From positions 1-7,171 of the forward strand of contig JAHEMU010000136.1 of NCBI GenBank assembly GCA_024643485.1: a stretch of 7,171 bases of DNA, given 5' to 3'. The stretch is from Cytophagales bacterium. GTDB taxonomy: Bacteria > Bacteroidota > Bacteroidia > Cytophagales > Cyclobacteriaceae. A program made the translations under genes and the position numbers. Position 1 is the first letter of the stretch. Each line of letters opens with the position of its first letter. The notes beneath the pieces were generated by a model. The model was not told the DNA's origin and made no database searches. It worked only from the letters and a program-made list of their open reading frames with translations. This document shows positions 1 through 4,359 of the stretch, piece by piece.

Positions 1-13
1 TTCAGACAGCAAT

Positions 14-46
14 AAAAAAAGCCTGACATAATTGCCAAGCTTTTTT
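14..46 (-). terminator. Intrinsic terminator downstream of tRNA-His
   Basis: Positions 15-28 and 33-46 form a fully paired 14-bp stem (two G-U pairs when read on the minus strand) around a 4-nt loop at 29-32. On the minus strand the stem begins with six A, contains a GC-bearing centre, and ends in a run of seven T. It lies 4 bases past the tRNA 3' end, as expected for a rho-independent terminator of that gene. Because the A run and T run are symmetrical, it could also stop transcription arriving from the left on the plus strand. No clear terminator follows the sulfide gene cluster, so this hairpin may end those transcripts too. Confidence 0.85.
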
Positions 47-50
47 GATG

Positions 51-125
51 GGTGAAAGACGGGACTCGAACCCGCGACCTCCTGAACCACAATCAGGCGT
101 TCTAACCAACTGAACTACAACCACC
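51..125 (-). tRNA. tRNA-His (anticodon GTG)
   Basis: The minus strand folds as a tRNA: D stem GTTC/GAAC, anticodon stem CCTGA/TCAGG around loop TTGTGGT (anticodon GTG, histidine), variable loop AGGTC, and a T arm GCGGG-TTCGAGT-CCCGT. The extra 5' G (G-1, position 125) facing C73 (position 51) is the identity mark of bacterial tRNA-His. CCA is not encoded. Odd point: the acceptor strands GTGGTTG and CTTTCAC pair at 1-3 and 7 and by G-U at position 4, but face U with U at 5:68 and 6:67. It is clearly a tRNA-His gene, but two adjacent mismatches leave open a mutated copy, a compensated functional tRNA or an assembly error. It has its own promoter and terminator. Confidence 0.9.
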
Positions 126-143
126 GTGTTCATTTTGGAAGTG

Positions 144-174
144 CAAATTTAGAAGAAGGAATCCAATTTGCAAA
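144..174 (-). promoter_or_regulatory. Bacteroidota-type promoter of tRNA-His
   Basis: On the minus strand TTTG (174-171) is followed after exactly 19 bases by TAAATTTG (151-144). This is an exact match to the Bacteroidota sigma-70 consensus TTTG-N19-TAnnTTTG. Transcription would begin near 138, giving a leader of about a dozen bases before the tRNA 5' end at 125. It is the best promoter in the window and serves as a reference for the weaker ones. An imperfect AT-rich hairpin at 168-187 overlaps its -33 element and is not a convincing terminator for the gene upstream. Confidence 0.75.
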
Positions 175-194
175 ATATTATTTTCAACTATCTT

Positions 195-608
195 TTAATG
201 TGGTAAGTATTTCTGAAGTTTTCCATAGACATATGTTCCTACAACGCCAAAGAAAATAACGATAAGGTACGACCAATATCCATAGCCTACCAAAGCAAAT
301 GAAGGTCCGGGACAAGCTCCTGTCATGGCCCAACCCATACCAAAAATGGTGCCTCCAATAATGTATCTAAACCAAGTATGTTGTTTTGGCGGAATAACGA
401 TTTCCTCACCATCAATATCCTTTACTTTATATTTCTTAATCAGATACACCCAAATTGCGCCCAAAACTACAGCAGATCCTATAATGCCATACATATGAAA
501 CGCTTGAAACCTAAACATTTCCTGAATTCGAAACCAAGAAATAATTTCAGCCTTTGTGAGTACAACACCAAAGAATATACCCAATGCGAGGAATTTTAAT
601 AATTTCAT
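195..608 (-). CDS. Split YeeE/YedE transporter, second half (DUF6691 type)
   Basis: A 137-residue inner-membrane protein with about four hydrophobic segments (roughly residues 5-20, 39-57, 82-100 and 112-132). It carries the family motif TGACPGPS around Cys99, its only cysteine. YeeE/YedE proteins such as TsuA are normally single chains of about 350 residues with two similar halves and move thiosulfate through conserved cysteines. Here the halves are separate genes, and this is the C-terminal half. It starts 10 bases after the first-half gene ends, so the two are almost certainly co-translated and work as a heteromer. ATG start at 608; no Shine-Dalgarno sequence. It is the last gene of the sqr transcript, so transport of thiosulfate or another sulfane-sulfur compound is likely. 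Direction and exact substrate are not visible in the sequence. Confidence 0.88.
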   Translation of the reverse strand: MKLLKFLALGIFFGVVLTKAEIISWFRIQEMFRFQAFHMYGIIGSAVVLGAIWVYLIKKYKVKDIDGEEIVIPPKQHTWFRYIIGGTIFGMGWAMTGACPGPSFALVGYGYWSYLIVIFFGVVGTYVYGKLQKYLPH

Positions 609-618
609 ATCGGTGTTT

Positions 619-1176
619 TTAAATTTTTAAAAGATAAGGTAGCAAAAGATGAGTCATCAATAAGCCTCCAATAAAAAATCCAATCACCGCTACTAAAGAC
701 GGTAACTGCAAATCGCTTAAACCCGAAATCGCATGGCCAGAAGTACAACCCCCGGCGTAACGCGTACCAAATCCCACTAAAAATCCACCAACAGTCATAA
801 AGAACAGCGAGCGGAAAGTAAATACATTTCCAGCACCAAATAATTCATCTGGAAGCATATTAGGAGTCATTGCAATACCGATATTCTTTAAATCCTCAAT
901 GGTCGCTTCAGAAATGTTAACCTGACCATTAGGCATCCATATATATGCAATAAGCGCACCTAACAAAACACCAACAATAAATACCAAGTTCCATTTTTCT
1001 TTTTTCCAATCGAAATCAAAAAATTTAACTCCCCTACCCGCACCGATCATGGCACACATGGTTCTGTAATTTCCTGATACCCCAAATGATTTTCCGAAAA
1101 AAAGCATAAGAAATAACACCAGAGAAATTGAAGGGCCTGCGATGTACCATGGCCAGGGCTTGGTAAGTATATCCAT
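619..1176 (-). CDS. Split YeeE/YedE transporter, first half
   Basis: A 185-residue membrane protein with hydrophobic segments at about 10-28, 62-82, 119-139 and 158-180. It has the signature AGGCTSGHAISG around Cys144 and a second cysteine, Cys41, in GNYRTMCAMIGAG. These are hallmarks of the YeeE/YedE thiosulfate-transporter family, N-terminal half. With Cys99 of the partner protein, the pair holds three cysteines in all, the same number reported as essential in the full-length transporter TsuA. The gene begins 17 bases after the sqr stop codon and ends 10 bases before its partner, a tight operon arrangement. The pair resembles the two small YeeE/YedE membrane proteins (PmpA/PmpB type) found with persulfide dioxygenase genes in proteobacterial sulfide operons. 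ATG start at 1176. Function is assigned by family; substrate is inferred. Confidence 0.88.
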   Translation of the reverse strand: MDILTKPWPWYIAGPSISLVLFLMLFFGKSFGVSGNYRTMCAMIGAGRGVKFFDFDWKKEKWNLVFIVGVLLGALIAYIWMPNGQVNISEATIEDLKNIGIAMTPNMLPDELFGAGNVFTFRSLFFMTVGGFLVGFGTRYAGGCTSGHAISGLSDLQLPSLVAVIGFFIGGLLMTHLLLPYLLKI

Positions 1177-1193
1177 TTGTTATCAGTTAATTA

Positions 1194-2444
1194 CTACATT
1201 TTTCCACGGAGCATTTTGTTCCAATATAGATAAGGTAATCCATATTTTTTCAATATCCAAAGCAACCAACTTTCTTTTGAAGTATCCAAGAACTTACTTA
1301 ATAGTGGATCACTATCTCGTACATTATCATATTTAAATTCTGCCAATACCATTTTACCATATCCAGTAACCAGCGGACATGAAGAATAACCCGAATACGA
1401 AGCAGAAGAGATTCCTCCCTTTTCGATTAGCGAAAGTATATTCTCTACCACAACTGGAGCTTGCTTTCTAACCGCTGCTCCCGTTTTCGCGGTTGGAACA
1501 TGGGCAACATCACCTAACGCAAAAACATTTTTATACGTGGCGTGCTGCATAGAATGGATATCAACATTCACCCATCCTTTTCCCGGACCTTCTGTATGTA
1601 CCAATGGTGAATTTCGAACAAAATCAGGAGCTGATTGAGGGGGAGCAAGATGCAGCATATCAAACGAAACTTCGATAAGTTCGTCTTTTTCTACTTCACC
1701 CATTGCTTCATTTGGGGCAGTCGCTTTATCGTTGATTTTACTGTAATAAGCCTTTTTATTTGGCCCATCGATTTTAACTAAATTATAGAAAAATCTAAGT
1801 TCGATGTTCTTTCTAGCGACCACTTTGTCGAGTGTATCTGCAAAGTCTTTAACACCAAAAATGATAGACCCAGGAGTAACAAACTTAACGGTTGTTTTAT
1901 CTTTTACTCCTTGTTTTTGGAAATAATCATCGGCTAAATACATGATTTTTTGAGGAGCCCCACCGCATTTTATTGGGGTATTTGCTTGAGTGAACAAGGC
2001 AGTTCCTCCTTTGAATTCTTGAAGTACTTCCCAAGTATATTCCGGATCTGTATAGTTACTACATACTCCATTTTTACCCAATGTTTCACGAAGACCTTCG
2101 AGCGCATCGATGTTTATTTGAATTCCCGGTGCTACCACTAAATAATCGTACGTGATGCTTTCGCCATTTTTCAATACGACCTCATTTCCATCTGGATTGA
2201 GTTTTTCAGCATATTCTTTTATCCAATTTACTCCTTTAGGAATGTACTTTTTCTCAGGTTGGATCGTGTCCTTATAATCAAAAGTTCCTGCGCCTACCAA
2301 CGTCCATGCTGGTTGATAAAAATGTTTTTCAGACGGTTCAATGATGGCAATATCCAATTGTTTATTGGCGTTTCTTAATTGTGCCGCGGTCATTAAACCG
2401 GCAGTTCCTCCACCTATTATTACTATTTGATGATGCTTTCCCAT
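1194..2444 (-). CDS. sqr: Sulfide:quinone oxidoreductase, type II (SQOR-like)
   Basis: A 416-residue FAD flavoprotein that oxidises H2S, passes electrons to the quinone pool and transfers the sulfane sulfur to an acceptor thiol. Visible features are the FAD-binding GGGTAG at 11-16, the FAD-contacting ALGDVA at 309-314, and the two redox cysteines Cys160 (in KCGGAPQK) and Cys356 (in SSCPLVTGYG). Both cysteine motifs closely match mitochondrial SQOR, which marks the type II (eukaryote-like) group. The C-terminal stretch LPYLYWNKMLRG resembles the membrane-associating end of SQOR, but the protein stops shortly after it, apparently lacking the last tail of the human enzyme (compared from memory). 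No signal peptide; a peripheral inner-membrane location facing the cytoplasm is expected. ATG start at 2444. It heads a unit with the YeeE/YedE pair and has its own promoter-operator just upstream. Confidence 0.93.
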   Translation of the reverse strand: MGKHHQIVIIGGGTAGLMTAAQLRNANKQLDIAIIEPSEKHFYQPAWTLVGAGTFDYKDTIQPEKKYIPKGVNWIKEYAEKLNPDGNEVVLKNGESITYDYLVVAPGIQINIDALEGLRETLGKNGVCSNYTDPEYTWEVLQEFKGGTALFTQANTPIKCGGAPQKIMYLADDYFQKQGVKDKTTVKFVTPGSIIFGVKDFADTLDKVVARKNIELRFFYNLVKIDGPNKKAYYSKINDKATAPNEAMGEVEKDELIEVSFDMLHLAPPQSAPDFVRNSPLVHTEGPGKGWVNVDIHSMQHATYKNVFALGDVAHVPTAKTGAAVRKQAPVVVENILSLIEKGGISSASYSGYSSCPLVTGYGKMVLAEFKYDNVRDSDPLLSKFLDTSKESWLLWILKKYGLPYLYWNKMLRGKM

Positions 2445-2470
2445 GATTTTTTGTGTGTTTTATTGAGAAA

Positions 2471-2478
2471 TAAAGGTA
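2471..2478 (-). promoter_or_regulatory. Probable -7 box of the sqr promoter
   Basis: The minus strand reads TACCTTTA, one mismatch from the Bacteroidota -7 consensus TAnnTTTG. No TTTG or TTG sits at the proper -33 position, where CACA is found instead. The Crp/Fnr-like palindrome at 2496-2519 covers that place. This is what one expects of an activator-dependent promoter. The predicted start is near 2466, giving a leader of about 20 bases. The call rests mainly on its identical spacing to the matching operator-promoter pair at 4308-4356. Confidence 0.5.
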
Positions 2479-2495
2479 TGAATACGAGTTTCCGT

Positions 2496-2519
2496 GTTGT
2501 GTGATTAGGGTTACACAAC
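2496..2519 (-). promoter_or_regulatory. Crp/Fnr-like operator upstream of sqr
   Basis: On the minus strand the half-sites GTTGTGTAAC and ATCACACAAC flank a 4-base spacer. The outer seven bases on each side are perfect inverted repeats. The core reads TGTAA-N6-TCACA, one base from the classic Crp pattern TGTGA-N6-TCACA. The centre (2507.5) lies 36.5 bases upstream of the downstream edge of the -7 box, or about -41.5 from the predicted start, the usual class II activator position. The same 12-mer GGTTGTGTAACC recurs at 4346-4357 in the same geometry. The regulator is not encoded in the window. Confidence 0.62.
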
Positions 2520-2544
2520 CAAATGACTTTCATCAATTTGGTTG
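2516..2544 (-). other. Hairpin spanning the thioredoxin stop codon and the sqr operator
   Basis: Positions 2516-2524 and 2536-2544 are 9-bp perfect inverted repeats (CAACCAAAT and ATTTGGTTG). Two further pairs form inside after a one-base bulge, around a 6-base loop at 2527-2532. The element includes the TGA stop of the thioredoxin gene. Its 3' arm on the minus strand overlaps the outer part of the sqr operator. There is no following T run, so it is not a standard intrinsic terminator. It could stabilise the 3' end of the upstream message or slow read-through. Confidence 0.5.
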
Positions 2545-2838
2545 GGTGTGATAATTTAGGACATCGTACAAATCATTCAAAGGGGCAAAACCCATATGTC
2601 TCCAAATAACTTTCCCATTTTTGAACAACATCAAAGTTGGGATACTTCGTACTCCATATGCTTTAGAGGCAGACTGGTTTTTGTCTACATCCACCTTTAT
2701 TATTTTTGCTCTTTCTCCTATTTTTTTGGACAACTCTTCCAATACCGGAGCTTGCATTTTACAAGGGCCACACCAGTCGGCATAAAAGTCGACCAGTGTG
2801 GGTGTTTCAGCGCTTATAATGTCTTGAAATTTTTTCAT
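2533..2838 (-). CDS. Thioredoxin-family protein
   Basis: A 101-residue single-domain thioredoxin: the active site WCGPC lies at residues 22-26 (Cys23, Cys26), the cis-proline in SIPT at 66-68, and the length is typical of a cytoplasmic thioredoxin with no signal peptide. I start it at the ATG at 2838; a TTG two codons upstream (2844) is also in frame but less likely. It lies 16 bases after the fusion gene, so the two should share a transcript. Classical thioredoxins reduce disulfides. Placed between a persulfide dioxygenase-rhodanese and an SQR, this copy more likely accepts sulfane sulfur from SQR or the rhodanese, or reduces protein persulfides; that role is inference. A housekeeping trxA may exist elsewhere, so I give no symbol. 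Confidence 0.92.
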   Translation of the reverse strand: MKKFQDIISAETPTLVDFYADWCGPCKMQAPVLEELSKKIGERAKIIKVDVDKNQSASKAYGVRSIPTLMLFKNGKVIWRHMGFAPLNDLYDVLNYHTQPN

Positions 2839-2854
2839 GACCAATTCGCCTATA

Positions 2855-4261
2855 TTATAACAAGGTGGAAGGACAAACGTAATCTGTCAATTTCATTTGT
2901 GTTTTAGCGATATCTTCCATACCACCGGCAATGTCAACCACTTCAAATCCACGAGCCATCAAGATGGAAGCCGCAATCATCGAGCGGTACCCACTTTTAC
3001 AATGTAAATGATAGGTGGTATCTCGGTTAATTTTGCTCATGTTTTTATTGATGAAGTCCAAAGGAAAATTGGAGAATTCCTCTACGTGTTCCGCATCATA
3101 CTCTGATTTTTTTCTAACATCAAGAACTTTCATTTTATCCTTAGTGAACGTATCAGCTAATTCTTGAGCAGAAACTTGGCCTACAATAGAAACTTCTTTA
3201 CCTGCCTTTTTCCAAGCATCGAATCCCCCATCCAAGTAACCTATTGTATTGTCGTATCCTACGCGTGAGAGCCTAGTCACCACTTCCTCTTCTTTACCTG
3301 GATCTGTAACGATAGCAAATTTCTGGTTGATATCGGTGATCAAAGTACCTACCCAAACCGCGAATGAGCCATCAAGTCCAATGAAGATGGAGTTTGGAAT
3401 ATGTCCATCTCTAAATTCATCTTTAGTACGAGTGTCCAAAACAATCGCTTCTTCCTTATTCACCAACTCTTCAAATTGAGTAGGATTTAGGGCATTTGTT
3501 CCTTTTGCCAAAACTTGGTCAAAGCTATCGTACCCCATTTTATTCATCATTGCATTTTTCGGGAAGTATTGAGGAGGATCGACTAAACCATCCGTTACTT
3601 CTTTCACGAATTCTTCACGAGTCATGTTGGCGCGCAAAGCGTAATTGAATTTTTTCTGGTTTCCTAGCGTGTCATAAGTCTCTTTACTCATGTTTTTTCC
3701 ACAAGCAGAGCCTGCACCATGACCTGGATAAACAATGACATCGTCTGGTAAAGTCATTATTTTATTTCGCAAAGAATCAAATAGGAACCCTGCAAGGTCA
3801 TCGCGAGTAACATCCGATTTAATCGCGAGGTCTGGTCGGCCAACATCTCCAATAAACAAGGTATCTCCTGAGAAAATGGCTCTTTCTTTTCCTTTTTCAT
3901 CAATCAACAAATACGTTGAAGATTCCATGGTATGGCCAGGCGTGTGTAATACTTTAATGGTGATTTTACCTACTTTCAATTCTTCACCATCTTTGGCAAC
4001 ATGAATGTCATAATTAGGATTGGCATTAGGCCCATAGACGATAGTCGCTCCGGTTTTCTTCGCTAAATCAATATGACCGCTTACAAAGTCGGCATGAAAG
4101 TGTGTCTCCAAAACATATTTAATTTTGGCACCATCTTCATTTGCTTTAGTAATATAATCTTCTGTTTCTCTTAGAGGGTCAATGATTACGGCCTCACCAT
4201 TGGATTCAATGTAATAAGCTGCTTCAGCTAAACATCCTGTATAGATTTGTTCAATCTTCAT
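2855..4261 (-). CDS. CstB-like persulfide dioxygenase-rhodanese fusion
   Basis: A 468-residue cytoplasmic three-domain enzyme. Residues 1-240 are a metallo-beta-lactamase-fold persulfide dioxygenase with THFHADFVSGH (His54, His56, Asp58, His63), HTPGH (His110), SGDTLFIGDVGRPDL (Asp133) and PGHGAGSACG (His181, Cys187). His54, His110 and Asp133 should bind Fe(II). Residues 262-358 are a rhodanese-like domain whose active loop reads IVTDPGKEE with no cysteine, so it is a pseudo-rhodanese. Residues 365-455 are an intact rhodanese with active-site HCKSGYRS (Cys421). This order matches staphylococcal CstB, which oxidises low-molecular-weight persulfides and forms thiosulfate. Start taken as the ATG at 4261; a TTG two codons earlier is possible. 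It is the first gene of the sulfide cluster, with a promoter and operator in the 98-base gap behind rnr. The thiol partner used here is unknown. Confidence 0.9.
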   Translation of the reverse strand: MKIEQIYTGCLAEAAYYIESNGEAVIIDPLRETEDYITKANEDGAKIKYVLETHFHADFVSGHIDLAKKTGATIVYGPNANPNYDIHVAKDGEELKVGKITIKVLHTPGHTMESSTYLLIDEKGKERAIFSGDTLFIGDVGRPDLAIKSDVTRDDLAGFLFDSLRNKIMTLPDDVIVYPGHGAGSACGKNMSKETYDTLGNQKKFNYALRANMTREEFVKEVTDGLVDPPQYFPKNAMMNKMGYDSFDQVLAKGTNALNPTQFEELVNKEEAIVLDTRTKDEFRDGHIPNSIFIGLDGSFAVWVGTLITDINQKFAIVTDPGKEEEVVTRLSRVGYDNTIGYLDGGFDAWKKAGKEVSIVGQVSAQELADTFTKDKMKVLDVRKKSEYDAEHVEEFSNFPLDFINKNMSKINRDTTYHLHCKSGYRSMIAASILMARGFEVVDIAGGMEDIAKTQMKLTDYVCPSTLL

Positions 4262-4307
4262 AGACAAAATATTTTAAATTATTGGATAAATTTCAATCTT
4301 ACTTTTA

Positions 4308-4315
4308 CAAAAATA
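4308..4315 (-). promoter_or_regulatory. Probable -7 box of the persulfide dioxygenase operon
   Basis: The minus strand reads TATTTTTG, an exact match to TAnnTTTG. The -33 position 19 bases upstream holds CTTT rather than TTTG. The predicted start is near 4303, leaving a leader of about 40 bases before the ATG at 4261. Together with the operator at 4333-4356 it forms the second copy of an activator-type promoter arrangement. The surrounding sequence is very A+T rich, so a chance match to this box alone is possible. Confidence 0.55.
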
Positions 4316-4332
4316 AAATAAATTGTGCATGA

Positions 4333-4356
4333 ATAAAGTGATATTGGTTACACAAC
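4333..4356 (-). promoter_or_regulatory. Crp/Fnr-like operator upstream of the CstB-like gene
   Basis: The minus strand holds GTTGTGTAAC, a 4-base spacer, then ATCACTTTAT. The promoter-distal half-site is identical to that ahead of sqr, while the proximal one keeps only ATCAC. The core is TGTAA-N6-TCACT. Aligned with the sqr site, GGTTGTGTAACC-N3-ATCAC is the same in both (17 fixed positions). Its centre at 4344.5 is again 36.5 bases from the edge of the -7 box. It begins 4 bases past the rnr stop codon. Probably the weaker of two targets of the same activator. Confidence 0.58.
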
Positions 4357-4359
4357 CTA

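Noticed and set aside
168..187. Imperfect AT-rich hairpin after the split transporter genes as an operon terminator
   Set aside because: Only five A-T pairs plus three more after a bulge, no GC core and no T run. It also coincides with the -33 element of the tRNA promoter.
4346..4357. GGTT-N4-AACC as a terminator hairpin for rnr
   Set aside because: A four-base stem without a T run cannot act as a terminator. The identical sequence ahead of sqr explains it better as part of a regulator site.
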